Source: Clostridium bornimense
GTDB taxonomy: Bacteria > Bacillota > Clostridia > Clostridiales > Clostridiaceae
Length of the DNA stretch: 64,000 nt
Direction: 5' to 3'
Assembly (NCBI RefSeq): GCF_000577895.1
Contig: NZ_HG917868.1
Coordinates: 2,418,001 to 2,482,000, forward strand
Shown here: positions 9,718-19,220 of the stretch, piece after piece
Layout: each line of letters starts with the position of its first letter
Position numbering within the stretch: the stretch's first letter is position 1
Notes under the pieces: generated by a model
Told to the model about the DNA's origin: nothing
What the model saw: only the letters and a program-made list of their open reading frames with translations
Database searches by the model: none
Position numbers and translations under genes: made by a program

Positions 9718-9751
9718 TTGCATAATTTTATTAATATTGTATAATTATACT
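9718..9751. promoter_or_regulatory. candidate ArgR/AhrC operator between argC and argB
   Basis: TGTATAATTATACT at 9738-9751 is close to the ARG-box pattern TGNATNNNNATNCA. A weaker AT-rich half-palindrome, TGCATAATTTTATTAA, lies just to its left. The position between divergent arginine genes and upstream of the argB ribosome site fits an arginine-repressor site, but AT-rich palindromes are common here. Confidence 0.4.
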
Positions 9752-9782
9752 TATTAATAAAAATAGGGGCGAGGAATAATTT

Positions 9783-10652
9783 ATGAATGATTTTTACACT
9801 CTCGATGATGTTAAAGATAAAGTTATAGTAATAAAATATGGTGGAAGTATTATGAGAAATGAAAGATGTAAAAAATCATTTTTACAAGATCTTAAGTTAC
9901 TTCATGAACATGGTGCTCGTATAGTTATTGTCCACGGTGGTGGTCCAATGATTTCAGCCTGGCTTAATAGACTTAATATGGGGACAGAGTTTATTCAAGG
10001 GCTTAGAGTCACTGACGAAGATACTATGGAAGTTGTTGAAATGATTCTCTCTGGTAATGTAAATAAAAACTTAGCATCTGAAATTTACTTATCAGGATTA
10101 CCTGCTGTTGGAATCAGTGGAAAAGATAGCGGTCTAATACTTGCAAGAAAAAAATATTTAATCGATGATAACGGAGAACCATTGGATATTGGTTATGTTG
10201 GTGATGTAGAAGAAGTACAATCTGAACTACTATTAAATTTACTTGATTGTGGCAGAATTCCAGTAATATCACCAGTTGGAGCTGATGAATATGGATATAC
10301 CTATAATATAAACGCTGACTATGTTGCTGCATTCATATCTGGTGCATTAAAAGCCGATCATTTCATTATATTAACTGATGTAGATGGCGTTTATAAAGAT
10401 TTTAATGATAAATCTTCTTTAATCTCTACTATTAATGTAAAAGATATTTCTACCTTAATAAAAGCCAAAGTAATTCAAGGCGGTATGGTACCAAAATTAC
10501 AATGTTGTATGAAAGCTATTAATATGGGTAGTAAATGCATTCATCTTATAAATGGTACATCAGAAACATCATTTATAGAAAATTTATTATCTAGTAATGG
10601 AACAATTATTACTGGTTATAAGGAGGATTCAAAATGTCAAAAAGTAATTTAA
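9783..10652 (+). CDS. argB: acetylglutamate kinase
   Basis: Phosphorylates N-acetylglutamate with ATP, second step of arginine synthesis. 289 residues with the glycine-rich IKYGGSIM near residues 17-24, IVHGGGPMI near 55-63 and a C-terminal KVIQGGMVPKL near 230-240 with the conserved nucleotide-site lysine. A GGGGCGAGG ribosome site precedes the ATG. The end overlaps argD by 19 bases, so translation is probably coupled. The overall length is that of the amino-acid kinase family member. Confidence 0.95.
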   Translation: MNDFYTLDDVKDKVIVIKYGGSIMRNERCKKSFLQDLKLLHEHGARIVIVHGGGPMISAWLNRLNMGTEFIQGLRVTDEDTMEVVEMILSGNVNKNLASEIYLSGLPAVGISGKDSGLILARKKYLIDDNGEPLDIGYVGDVEEVQSELLLNLLDCGRIPVISPVGADEYGYTYNINADYVAAFISGALKADHFIILTDVDGVYKDFNDKSSLISTINVKDISTLIKAKVIQGGMVPKLQCCMKAINMGSKCIHLINGTSETSFIENLLSSNGTIITGYKEDSKCQKVI

Positions 10653-11815
10653 TGAATTCATACAAAAGATATCCTGTAACTTTTGTAAAAGGAGAAGGTA
10701 TATATCTTTATGATGAAAATAATGAAAAATATATAGACTTTGTATCAGGCGTTGCAGTAAATGCACTAGGACACTGCTCTCCTGTAATAAAAAAAGCTAT
10801 ACAAGAACAAAGCGAAAAAGTTATGCATATATCTAATTACTATTATTCTAATGAAGCTATCGACTTATCCGAATTATTATGTAAAGATTCTGATTTTGAT
10901 AGTGTATTTTTTACTAACTCTGGTACTGAATCTATTGAAGGTGCTATGAAAATATGTAGAAAATACGGTAATTCTCAAAATACTAATAAAAATAAAATAA
11001 TATCAATGAAAAATTCCTTTCACGGTCGTTCTTTAGGAGCACTGTCTATAACAGGACGAGAAGTATATAAAACTCCATTCTATCCAATGATACCAGGAGT
11101 TATTGAAGCAGAATTTAACAATATAGAATCATTAGAAAATGCGTTTAATGATGATGTATGTGGAGTATTTATAGAACCAGTTCAAGGTGAAGGTGGTATT
11201 AATGCTGCAACCCCTGAGTTCTTGAAAAAAGCAAGAGAATTATGTGATAAACACAATGCACTTCTAGTATTCGATGAAATACAATGTGGAGCTGGTAGAA
11301 TCGGAACTTATTTCTGTAAAGATACATTTGATGTACTACCAGATGTAGTATGTATGGCTAAAGGCCTTGGTGGTGGTTTTCCTATAGGAGCTATAGTAAC
11401 TACAGGCACTGCCTCAAATGTTATCACTTATGGAAATCATGGAACTACTTATGGAGGAAATCCATTAGCTTGTGCCGTTTCAAAAGCAGTAACCTCTACT
11501 ATAAAAAATGCTGAGTTTTTAAATGATGTTAAAGAAAAAGGTAATTATTTAAAAGAAAAATTATCACAACTTCAAGATAAATTTGATTTTATAACTAAAG
11601 TTAAAGGATTGGGACTTTTAGTTGGTATCGAAGTTTCTATCACACCTTCATTAATAACAAATGAAGCTTTTAAAAACAAACTTCTCATAATAACAGCTGG
11701 CGAAAATGTTATTAGATTTTTACCACCTCTAAATGTAACTAAAGAAGAAATTGATTTATTTATAGAAAGATTCACTGAGGTGCTTAAAAATGTACAACTT
11801 AACCTTAATAAATAA
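10634..11815 (+). CDS. argD: acetylornithine aminotransferase
   Basis: PLP class III aminotransferase making N-acetylornithine from the semialdehyde and glutamate. 393 residues. SGTESIEGAMKICRKY near residues 97-112 binds the cofactor phosphate, LLVFDEIQCGAGRIG near 214-228 holds the PLP-ring aspartate, and the Schiff-base lysine is in CMAKGLGGGFPIGA near 246. AAGGAGG precedes the ATG inside the end of argB. The gene overlaps the following amidohydrolase by 26 bases. Ornithine or GABA aminotransferase activity is possible from sequence alone, but the context favours ArgD. Confidence 0.93.
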   Translation: MSKSNLMNSYKRYPVTFVKGEGIYLYDENNEKYIDFVSGVAVNALGHCSPVIKKAIQEQSEKVMHISNYYYSNEAIDLSELLCKDSDFDSVFFTNSGTESIEGAMKICRKYGNSQNTNKNKIISMKNSFHGRSLGALSITGREVYKTPFYPMIPGVIEAEFNNIESLENAFNDDVCGVFIEPVQGEGGINAATPEFLKKARELCDKHNALLVFDEIQCGAGRIGTYFCKDTFDVLPDVVCMAKGLGGGFPIGAIVTTGTASNVITYGNHGTTYGGNPLACAVSKAVTSTIKNAEFLNDVKEKGNYLKEKLSQLQDKFDFITKVKGLGLLVGIEVSITPSLITNEAFKNKLLIITAGENVIRFLPPLNVTKEEIDLFIERFTEVLKNVQLNLNK

Positions 11816-12914
11816 ATTAAATGAAAAACTTATAGATATAAGAAAAGAACTCAATAAAAATGCTGAGCTTTCTTTTAACGAATTTAAGACACAAAAAATC
11901 CTTTCACGAATATTAAGTGAATATAATATAGATCACAAATTTATAGGTGGAACAGGAATCGTTGCTACTATTGGGGATATATCAAATGATTCTAAAGTTA
12001 TAGCTGTTCGTGCTGATATGGATGCCTTACCCGTTAATGGTGCATCACATCTTTGTGGACATGACTACCATATGACCGTAGCATTAGGAACAGCTTTACT
12101 TCTTAAGGAAATAAATTTTAAGCACCCAGTAAAATTTCTTTTTCAACCAGGTGAAGAAGGCGGCGGCGGCGCTGTTAAACTTATCAATGAAGGTGCTCTA
12201 AAAAATCCTGATGTTGATACAATAATAGGATTTCATGTTTGGCCTAATGTACCTGTAGGCTCTATTGAAATTACTCCAGAGGCCTCTATGGCATCAGTAG
12301 ATGACTTCTTTATCGACTTTAAAGGTGTTGGTGGACACGCTGCAACTCCTGAACATTGTGTTAATCCTCTATATGCCTCAATAGAATTTGTTGAGAAGGT
12401 AGAGGAGTTTAAAAAATCACTACAAGGAAAATATGTACTAACTATAGGTGGTATCGGCGGCGGCGAAAGAGCCAATATAATATCTGAAACCTCAAGAGTC
12501 TTTGGCACCTTTAGAACTTTTGATAATGAAATAAGAACTAAAATTAAAAACTTTATTGAAGCTACCATCACAGAAGTTTCTAAAAATCATAATGTAGATA
12601 GTAATATTACTTACGATTATCCTTATCCTCCATTAATACCTAATAAAAATGCAACAGAGGAATTTACAGCCTTTGCAAAAAAACTTTTAGGTGAAGATAA
12701 GGTATATAACGCTATACCTACTTATGCAGCAGAAGATTTTTCTTATTTTTGCGATGAAACTCTTGGTGTAAAAGGAATCCATTTTAGATTAGGCATCAAG
12801 GAAGATTCCATTGGAACCTTCCCTCTTCACAGCCCTAATTTTTCTGCATCAGATAAATGTATTAAAGCTGGTGTAAATTTACTTGCTTCCTACCTAATAA
12901 GTTTTTATATATAG
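11790..12914 (+). CDS. M20D-family amidohydrolase, probable N-acetylornithine deacetylase substitute
   Basis: 374 residues of the M20D group (hippurate / N-acyl-amino-acid / N-acetyldiaminopimelate hydrolases). Metal ligands and catalytic residues appear as HLCGHDYHM near residues 87-95 (Cys89, His91), PGEEGGGG near 126 and GFHVWP near 150; the dimerisation/lid domain contains GGHAATPE. GAGGTG lies ahead of the ATG inside argD. The gene is the last of the argBD unit, and no argJ or classic argE is visible here. That makes deacetylation of N-acetylornithine a reasonable inference, although the family's best-known members act on other acyl amino acids. Confidence 0.75.
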   Translation: MYNLTLINKLNEKLIDIRKELNKNAELSFNEFKTQKILSRILSEYNIDHKFIGGTGIVATIGDISNDSKVIAVRADMDALPVNGASHLCGHDYHMTVALGTALLLKEINFKHPVKFLFQPGEEGGGGAVKLINEGALKNPDVDTIIGFHVWPNVPVGSIEITPEASMASVDDFFIDFKGVGGHAATPEHCVNPLYASIEFVEKVEEFKKSLQGKYVLTIGGIGGGERANIISETSRVFGTFRTFDNEIRTKIKNFIEATITEVSKNHNVDSNITYDYPYPPLIPNKNATEEFTAFAKKLLGEDKVYNAIPTYAAEDFSYFCDETLGVKGIHFRLGIKEDSIGTFPLHSPNFSASDKCIKAGVNLLASYLISFYI

Positions 12915-12949
12915 AAAAAAGGATTTGCCTAGCTTGCAAATCCTTTTTC
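12915..12949. terminator. bidirectional terminator between the arg operon and pepF
   Basis: AAAGGATTTGC (12918-12928) pairs with GCAAATCCTTT (12936-12946), with T-rich sequence on both sides. It ends the plus-strand arg unit and the minus-strand pepF. Confidence 0.9.
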
Positions 12950-12950
12950 A

Positions 12951-14750
12951 CTATTTTATAGCTGTTTCTAATATATCTAGCAACATCTCAAAATTTTTCA
13001 TTGTATCTTCTATTGGTTTAGGTGTGCTTATATCAACTCCGGCTTTTCTTAAAATTTCTAATGGATAATCACTTCCACCAGCTTTTAAGAAACCTTTATA
13101 TTTTTCAAGCTCATCTTCTCCCCCTTGAAGAATATTGTTTGCGAAAGAGTTAGCACAAGAATATCCTGTAGCATATTGGTAAACGTAGAAATCAGAATAA
13201 AAATGAGGTATTCTAGCCCATTCCATAGATATTTCTTCATCTACAACCATAGTTTCTCCAAAATATTTTTTATTTAAATCTAACCAAATTTCACATAAAC
13301 CATCAGCATTTAAAGGTGTTCCTTCATTTAGTATATTATGAGTTATCTTCTCAAACTCTGCAAACATTGTTTGTCTAAATACAGTAGTTCTTATACCTTC
13401 TATCATAGTATTTACAAGGTATAATCTCTTGTTTTCATCCTTTTCATTATCAATCATATATTTTATAAAAAGAATTTCATTTGTAGTAGACGCTACTTCA
13501 GCGCAGAATAAAGTATAATCACTGTATATATAATCTTGATTTTTTCTTGAATAATATGAATGTATTGAATGTCCCATTTCATGAGCTAATGTAGATACAT
13601 CATTAATATCATAATTATAATTTAAAAGTACATATGGATCTGTATCATAACTTCCCCAAGAATAAGCACCTTGACGTTTTCCTTCGTTATCATATTTATC
13701 AATCCAACGATTATTTATACCTTCTTTAAAAATGCTTAAGTACTCTTCCCCTAATGGCGCTAATGCTTTTTCTACAAGCTCAACTCCATCATTAAACTCT
13801 ATATGTTCCTTAGGTGTATCTATAAGTGGAACATATAAATCATACATATGAATTTCATCTAGTCCTAATAATCTTTTCTTTATATCAACATATCTATGAA
13901 GTAAATGTAAGTTTTTATTTACCGTATCAATAGTATTATCATATACTTTAACATCTATATTATTAGGTTTAAGTGATGCTTCTAATGGGGAACTAAAATG
14001 CCTTAATTTTGCACTTATATTAAAATTATTTATTGAAGCTGTTAGAGTAGTTGCAAGAGTATTTTTAAATTGCTTATATGTGTTAAATAAAGTTTCAAAA
14101 GCTTCTTTTCTCACTGCTCTATCTTTACTTTTTATAAAATTAGAATATCTTGCTTCATTAAAGTCTACTTCTTCTCCATTTTCATCTTTAACTTTAGGGA
14201 ATGTCATATCAGCATTAGTTAATAGTGAAAATGCTTCTTCTGGTGCATTTAATGATTCTGATAATGTAGCTAAAATTCTTTCTTCACTTTCAGACAAAGT
14301 GTGTGGTTTCATTTTTAATATATCTTCTAATTCAAATTTATACTTTTGAAGTTCTGGCACCTTCATGCATTCTTCTAAGTAATTATCATCCATAGATAAT
14401 AATTCTGGTACAAAGAAAGATGTAAGACTACTTATCTCTGGCAAAAATATTTCAACTTGCTTTTTAATGTTGATATATTTACCGTTATTCATATCTTCAT
14501 GATTTTTCATATTAGAATATACATATAACTTTTCTGCAAGTCTACTTACTCTTTCATCTAACTTAAAATATTCTAATAAATTATGAGGATCTTTTAATGT
14601 TCCCTTAAAGTCACCAAGCCCTGTATAAATTTCTTTTAAATACTGAAATTCTTCTTGAAATTCTTCTTCATCCTTATATATTTTTTCTAAATCCCAAGTA
14701 TCATCTACAGATACATCTTCTCTTTTTAAAAGAGTCTTAGATTTCTCCAT
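12951..14750 (-). CDS. pepF: oligoendopeptidase F
   Basis: Zinc metallopeptidase of family M3B that cleaves short peptides in the cytoplasm. 599 residues, the usual length. The zinc-binding HEXXH is in TLAHEMGHSIHS near residues 385-395, and the third ligand region FCAEVASTTNEILF follows about 25 residues later. No signal peptide is present. The ATG comes directly after the stop of the small gene at 14751-15155, so both are likely on one transcript. A terminator follows. Confidence 0.95.
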   Translation of the reverse strand: MEKSKTLLKREDVSVDDTWDLEKIYKDEEEFQEEFQYLKEIYTGLGDFKGTLKDPHNLLEYFKLDERVSRLAEKLYVYSNMKNHEDMNNGKYINIKKQVEIFLPEISSLTSFFVPELLSMDDNYLEECMKVPELQKYKFELEDILKMKPHTLSESEERILATLSESLNAPEEAFSLLTNADMTFPKVKDENGEEVDFNEARYSNFIKSKDRAVRKEAFETLFNTYKQFKNTLATTLTASINNFNISAKLRHFSSPLEASLKPNNIDVKVYDNTIDTVNKNLHLLHRYVDIKKRLLGLDEIHMYDLYVPLIDTPKEHIEFNDGVELVEKALAPLGEEYLSIFKEGINNRWIDKYDNEGKRQGAYSWGSYDTDPYVLLNYNYDINDVSTLAHEMGHSIHSYYSRKNQDYIYSDYTLFCAEVASTTNEILFIKYMIDNEKDENKRLYLVNTMIEGIRTTVFRQTMFAEFEKITHNILNEGTPLNADGLCEIWLDLNKKYFGETMVVDEEISMEWARIPHFYSDFYVYQYATGYSCANSFANNILQGGEDELEKYKGFLKAGGSDYPLEILRKAGVDISTPKPIEDTMKNFEMLLDILETAIK

Positions 14751-15155
14751 CTACTCTTCCCCCTTATAATCATTTTCTCTCCCCACGATGTCTGCAAATA
14801 CTTTTGTCATAGTTATATTTATCTTTCTAGAAACGTCTTGAAGCTTATCATTTATATAATCATAATCATCCTCAAATGGAATTATTACTTCAAAAGTAGG
14901 ATTATATTCTTCTTCAATATCATTTATTGTATATCCAGCTTCAGTGAAGCTTTCTCTATCAAACAAATCAAAAATTCCAGTAAACTCCCAATCTTCAACG
15001 TCAGAGTTTGTATCAAATACTATGTATATATTGCTTCTATCTGTATAAAACTTAGTTATGTATTCTGCCCCTTCTTCTGCATTAAAAGAATCATATTCCT
15101 TCAAGAACTTTCCTTCACTATCTCTCTCAATTAACACTAAACTTGAAAATTCCAT
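14751..15155 (-). CDS. conserved hypothetical protein upstream of pepF
   Basis: 134 residues, acidic, soluble, without signal peptide or membrane segment. It looks like a small clostridial family (perhaps DUF6762), a naming not checked here. A good AAGGAAGTGAG site precedes the ATG, and the stop abuts the pepF start with no gap, so it is the first gene of that operon. No catalytic motif is recognised, and function is unknown. Confidence 0.75.
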   Translation of the reverse strand: MEFSSLVLIERDSEGKFLKEYDSFNAEEGAEYITKFYTDRSNIYIVFDTNSDVEDWEFTGIFDLFDRESFTEAGYTINDIEEEYNPTFEVIIPFEDDYDYINDKLQDVSRKINITMTKVFADIVGRENDYKGEE

Positions 15156-15325
15156 ATACTCACTTCCTTAATATATTCTTTTATATAAACTATCTCACAA
15201 AATTATGAAAATAACAATACTATTACTATTTTTAACGATATACTATGAAATTAATCACTAAATAATTAAAAAAGATGCCTAAAAATATAATATTTCAAAT
15301 TAATACTATATTTTTACAGCACCTT

Positions 15326-15751
15326 CTATGTATCATTATTTTCTTTCTTCCTACAATCTTCGCATACAGCTCTAAAATCTAAATGGTGTTCAACTAGTGT
15401 ATATCCTGTTGTCTTTTTTATAATCTCCTCTACAGTATTCATAGGACAATCTATTTCTACTTCCTTATCACATATTTCACAAGATAGTTTATGTTTATGT
15501 TTATGATGATTAAATGAATATGTATTTCTATCGTCACCTAAACTAAATTTGTCTACTAATCCTTTTGTATAAAATGAATCTAATGTTCTATAAACTGTAG
15601 ACAAATCTATTTCAAATCCAGATTTTTTTAATATATCATAAATTTCATCTACTTGATAAGAACCTTCATTTTCTACTAATAATTTTAAAATCTCTACTCT
15701 GCTTTTTGTAACTTTCATATTATTACTTTTTATTAATTCTTTAATATCCAT
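15326..15751 (-). CDS. Fur-family metalloregulator
   Basis: 141 residues from the ATG at 15751; the upstream in-frame GTG overlaps the ribosome site AGGTGA. The N-terminal winged helix includes the recognition region DLSTVYRTLDSF near residues 50-62. A histidine-rich HHKHKHK precedes CEIC, and a second CEDC lies at the C-terminus, giving the four-cysteine structural zinc site. Sequence alone does not separate Fur, PerR and Zur. Its place directly after an MntP-like exporter gene suggests control of manganese or another metal. Confidence 0.85.
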   Translation of the reverse strand: MDIKELIKSNNMKVTKSRVEILKLLVENEGSYQVDEIYDILKKSGFEIDLSTVYRTLDSFYTKGLVDKFSLGDDRNTYSFNHHKHKHKLSCEICDKEVEIDCPMNTVEEIIKKTTGYTLVEHHLDFRAVCEDCRKKENNDT

Positions 15752-15784
15752 AATTATCACCTAAGACAATTATACCACAAAGGT

Positions 15785-16342
15785 CTACATAAACATCATT
15801 TTTATTCCCATTAACATTAATATTATTCCACCAATGAATTCCGCATACTTTTCTATAACTTTTATTTCTCTTAAAAATCTCCCAATTATAAATGCAATGA
15901 TAGAATTTATAAAACTTACCATTCCAATTATTAAAGAAGCTAGGAATACAAATTTGTTATCTCCACTAGATCCCAATGCACTTAATCCTACCACTAAGGC
16001 ATCTATAGATACAGATACTCCTAAAATTATAAACATCTTCGCTTTTATAACTATATTTTCAGTAGGTTGCTCTTCCTTAAATCCTTCAATAAACATTACG
16101 AGACCAACTACAGAAATAACTGCTCCACCTAGAATCTTAGGGAATCCTCCTAAGAAACTTAATATGTACACTCCAAAAATGCCTCCTATAAAAGACATTA
16201 AATATTGAAAAAATCCAAATGATACTGACATTAATACTTTTTGACTATTATTTATTCCTTTTGCTATTCCTAAAGATAATGCCACTCCAAAAGCATCTAA
16301 AGATAACGCAATTGCTATTATTAATACAGATAAAAAACTCAT
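15785..16342 (-). CDS. MntP/YtaF-like manganese exporter
   Basis: 185 residues with six predicted membrane helices arranged as two repeats. Each repeat carries the family's acidic motif: SLDAFGVALSLG near residues 14-25 and SIDALVVGLSAL near 112-123. MntP proteins export Mn2+; related YtaF proteins are linked to sporulation. GGTGGGGG precedes the ATG. The Fur-family gene starts 33 bases downstream on the same strand, so metal-responsive co-regulation is likely. Confidence 0.82.
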   Translation of the reverse strand: MSFLSVLIIAIALSLDAFGVALSLGIAKGINNSQKVLMSVSFGFFQYLMSFIGGIFGVYILSFLGGFPKILGGAVISVVGLVMFIEGFKEEQPTENIVIKAKMFIILGVSVSIDALVVGLSALGSSGDNKFVFLASLIIGMVSFINSIIAFIIGRFLREIKVIEKYAEFIGGIILMLMGIKMMFM

Positions 16343-16432
16343 TATACCCCCACCCTATTTTTAATTACTACTATTTATACAATTTTTGTTGTATAAATAT
16401 AACTATTTCGGAGTATTTTGTTTGATTGGAGT

Positions 16433-16556
16433 GGGTTATATATAGTTAATTCTCATATATATAGCTGTTATACTTAAGTGTTGTTATTTGAAAAATATTA
16501 CTCCAACAACACTTAAGTATAATAGCTTCATATATACGCTACAAATACATTTGCCC
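16433..16556. mobile_element. short non-autonomous element (MITE) related to the IS1595-like sequence
   Basis: A 124-base element starting GGGTTATATATAG and ending with a terminal CCC. The cores CTGTTATACTTAAGTG (16465-16480) and AACAACACTTAAGTATAA (16505-16522) face each other across about 20 bases. It encodes no protein. Both outer ends match those of the full element at 7422-8560. The 8-base flanks do not match. It lies in the 322-base gap 16343-16664 together with the terminator of the next gene. Confidence 0.8.
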
Positions 16557-16625
16557 AGAAATCTATGTTAATTCAAGTATTCCTTTTCTATACTTTAACT
16601 TACCAATCTCATATTATATAAAATT

Positions 16626-16655
16626 GAGCTTTGCAAAAATAACATTGCAAAGCTC
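16626..16655 (-). terminator. terminator of the MFS transporter gene
   Basis: GAGCTTTGCA (16626-16635) pairs with TGCAAAGCTC (16646-16655), followed on the minus strand by CAATTTTATA, a weak T-run. Confidence 0.75.
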
Positions 16656-16664
16656 TTACTTTTC

Positions 16665-17936
16665 TTAATTATCTAAATTTCTCATATCATTATTTAGTTT
16701 AAATATACAACATCCTAGAAATCCAATAATTCCTATAACGATATATATTAATGCAATACCTGCACCTTTTCCGCTACCAACGATATTGGTTAAAAATGAT
16801 ATCTTATAAACATTAGGTTCAAAAACCTTATCTGCTAACACTCCACCTAATAGATATCCTATAGGTATTGAAATATATTGTAATGTATTTCTTGCTGAAA
16901 AAACTACTCCTTGCATTTCTAAAGGAACTTTATTTCGCATAATAAACTCTACGTTAGCTGTTAAAAATGGTACTAAAACATTTCCTAAAAACACAGCAAT
17001 CGTCCAAATATAATAATTACGTCCTATTCCAAGTAATGTGTTACATATAGAGAATGAAAACATCATTATATTTAAAATAACAGGAATTTTCTTTTTACTT
17101 TCCTTCTTAATAGTTACTAATATGCTCCCAATCACTCCTGCAATTCCTATAGTAGCAGTTACTATACCTAGCTGAAATTTATTATTTCCATTTCTAGATA
17201 GTATCATTGGTTGAAGATTACAATTATAGATTGAGGCTATAAGATTTACAAATGCCATAAATAATATAAGTGATAATATTCCTTTATCATTCACTATATA
17301 CTTTATGCCAATCTTACATTGATGTAGTATATTTGTATTATCCCCTGTATTATATATTCTTTTAGGTATTTTAACTAAAAAAATTAAAGTTAATACTGCA
17401 AAAATAAAGGTTGCAAGATCAATAAAAATAATTAATTTCAATCCAGCAAAAGCATATATAGTAGTTGATAAAATAGGATAAAAAATAGTTATGCACGAAT
17501 TACTTAAAGATCTTATTCCGCTTACTCTTATATAATTTTCTTTAGAAATAATAAGTGATATCGCTACTTCTGATGCAGGATTTTGAAAAGCATCAACTAC
17601 ACCTAAAATAAAATTTATTATATAAATATACTCTATTTTTAAGCTATTAGTGATTAATAATATTAATACTATTAAAGAAAAAAATGCTGCTATACTATCA
17701 GATATAATCATTATATTTTTCTTGTCCCATTTATCACTAATACTACCTGCCAAAAAACTAAGTAATATTGATGGTATCAATGTACATATTGTTAATAATG
17801 CTATTGATAATACAGATCCACTATTATCATATGTCCATAAAATTAATCCATAGCTTGTTATTTTACTTCCTAACTGTGAAACAAATTGTCCACATTGTAA
17901 TAAATAAAAATTTTTTAATTGAGTTTTTATATTCAT
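16665..17936 (-). CDS. MFS efflux transporter (macrolide-efflux-like)
   Basis: 423 residues with about 12 hydrophobic segments. The loop between helices 2 and 3, GSISDKWDKKNIMIISD near residues 65-81, matches the MFS signature (GxLxDRxxRRxxl). The N-terminal NFYLLQCGQFVSQLGSKIT and overall layout resemble MefA/TCR-type drug exporters, so efflux of a drug or metabolite is inferred; the substrate is unknown. AAGGAG precedes the ATG by nine bases. A stable hairpin sits 72-109 bases upstream of the start. The gene lies between two MITE-like repeats with the GNAT and HAD genes. Confidence 0.8.
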   Translation of the reverse strand: MNIKTQLKNFYLLQCGQFVSQLGSKITSYGLILWTYDNSGSVLSIALLTICTLIPSILLSFLAGSISDKWDKKNIMIISDSIAAFFSLIVLILLITNSLKIEYIYIINFILGVVDAFQNPASEVAISLIISKENYIRVSGIRSLSNSCITIFYPILSTTIYAFAGLKLIIFIDLATFIFAVLTLIFLVKIPKRIYNTGDNTNILHQCKIGIKYIVNDKGILSLILFMAFVNLIASIYNCNLQPMILSRNGNNKFQLGIVTATIGIAGVIGSILVTIKKESKKKIPVILNIMMFSFSICNTLLGIGRNYYIWTIAVFLGNVLVPFLTANVEFIMRNKVPLEMQGVVFSARNTLQYISIPIGYLLGGVLADKVFEPNVYKISFLTNIVGSGKGAGIALIYIVIGIIGFLGCCIFKLNNDMRNLDN

Positions 17937-18007
17937 TTAGCTTTACTCCTTTTCAATTAACAATATTACTTGAAAATTACAAAGCCAAATCTTTGATAGA
18001 TATATTA

Positions 18008-18045
18008 CTCCATGCAATCTCTATCTTATCTGACTTTGCATGGAG
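18008..18045 (-). promoter_or_regulatory. stable hairpin in the MFS transporter leader
   Basis: CTCCATGCAA (18008-18017) and TTGCATGGAG (18036-18045) make a perfect 10-bp stem with an 18-nt loop. On the minus strand no U-run follows (TAATATATC), so it is not a standard terminator. It may be a leader structure of the transporter gene or a processing site after the acetyltransferase gene. Confidence 0.45.
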
Positions 18046-18087
18046 CTAAAACAATGCACAATCTCATATAATTCACCTCTCTCTTTT

Positions 18088-18522
18088 TTATAACCACATA
18101 ATAAACGCTGTTTTATCATTGCAATTATATCCTGCTTTTTTATAAAAATTTAAAGTACTTTCTCTTTTAGAACCAGTCAAAAGCATAATCTTATAACAAT
18201 TTTCTTTAATAGCTATGTCCTTAGCATAATTTAGTACAGCTGTTCCATAACCTTTCTTTCTATATTCCTTACTTGTAACTACATTTTCTATAAGAGCATA
18301 GGGCCTTTGATTATGTGTTAAATTAGGAATTATAATTACTGTACAAGTAGATACGATTTTATTATTCTCTTTAGCTACTACTATATGATAATTCTTATTA
18401 CTTATTATACTCCCCCATATAAAATTAAGAGATTCATCCTTCTTTGGCATATCATTATCCCCTAATTCTGTATATAACTCTAGCAAACTACTTAATTCTG
18501 AATCATTTATTTCCCTAATCAT
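18088..18522 (-). CDS. GNAT-family N-acetyltransferase
   Basis: 144 residues forming one GNAT domain. The acetyl-CoA-binding motif A is VTSKEYRKKGYGTAVLNYA near residues 88-106 (R/Q-x-x-G-x-G/A). The C-terminal TLNFYKKAGY matches motif B. The substrate is unknown. The ATG overlaps the stop of the HAD gene (ATGA), so the two are coupled and may act together. Members of this type range from metabolite-modifying to resistance enzymes. Confidence 0.85.
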   Translation of the reverse strand: MIREINDSELSSLLELYTELGDNDMPKKDESLNFIWGSIISNKNYHIVVAKENNKIVSTCTVIIIPNLTHNQRPYALIENVVTSKEYRKKGYGTAVLNYAKDIAIKENCYKIMLLTGSKRESTLNFYKKAGYNCNDKTAFIMWL

Positions 18523-19133
18523 ATTTTCACCCCAAACTTAAATAATTCATCAAGAAAATCATCCATATTTCTAGTATAATCATCAAAATAAATAACTTTC
18601 ATACCCATTTTTTTAGGTGCAATAAGATTCTTATCATTATTATCTATAAATACACACTCATTAGCTTCAACCTGTAATTTTTTTATGGTTTGTATAAATA
18701 TATCACGTTCTTTTTTACCTGAACCAATTTCTGCGGAAACTATAATAGTATCAAAAACTTCATTTAATTTATAGTAATTTACAACACTGTCTATCCTATC
18801 CTTTTTATTATCAGTAACCATTGCAATTTTATATCCCTCTTCTTTCAATCTATACACCACTTTCATCATATTAGTATCTATTGGTGTATTAATAAAAGAA
18901 TCTTCTAAAATTTCAAAAGGTATATCTTGTCCTAAGTTTTCACATAATCTACTCCAAATATCTTTGTGATTTATCTTTCCATATAATAATTTTTCATTGT
19001 ACTTATAATACTCTTTCTGAAATAAATCTTTATCGATATTGGTATTCTTAGATATATAATTACAAATTGAATATGATCCAGTTGCATCTATAGTTAATAC
19101 GCCATCGAAATCAAATAATACTGCCTTTACCAT
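18519..19133 (-). CDS. HAD-superfamily phosphatase
   Basis: 204 residues from the ATG at 19133, preceded by GGGGTGAT; the in-frame GTG upstream lies within that ribosome site. Motif I is VLFDFDGVLT near residues 5-14 with both aspartates, motif II is MVTDNKKDR near 107, and the motif III/IV region is GSGKKERDIF followed by CVFIDNNDKN. The cap is helical, so it is a subfamily I enzyme such as a phosphoglycolate or sugar-phosphate phosphatase. It is coupled to the GNAT gene by a 4-base overlap. Confidence 0.83.
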   Translation of the reverse strand: MVKAVLFDFDGVLTIDATGSYSICNYISKNTNIDKDLFQKEYYKYNEKLLYGKINHKDIWSRLCENLGQDIPFEILEDSFINTPIDTNMMKVVYRLKEEGYKIAMVTDNKKDRIDSVVNYYKLNEVFDTIIVSAEIGSGKKERDIFIQTIKKLQVEANECVFIDNNDKNLIAPKKMGMKVIYFDDYTRNMDDFLDELFKFGVKI

Positions 19134-19220
19134 AATTATCACCCCATGACAGTTTTTGTCTAATATTTTAACAAATTATCCATTACTTACCATTGCTTGA
19201 AAAGCTTACTTATCTATTTG

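Noticed and set aside
18008-18045. Rho-independent terminator after the GNAT gene
   Set aside because: The stem is strong but no U-run follows on the transcribed strand, so it is listed only as a leader hairpin.
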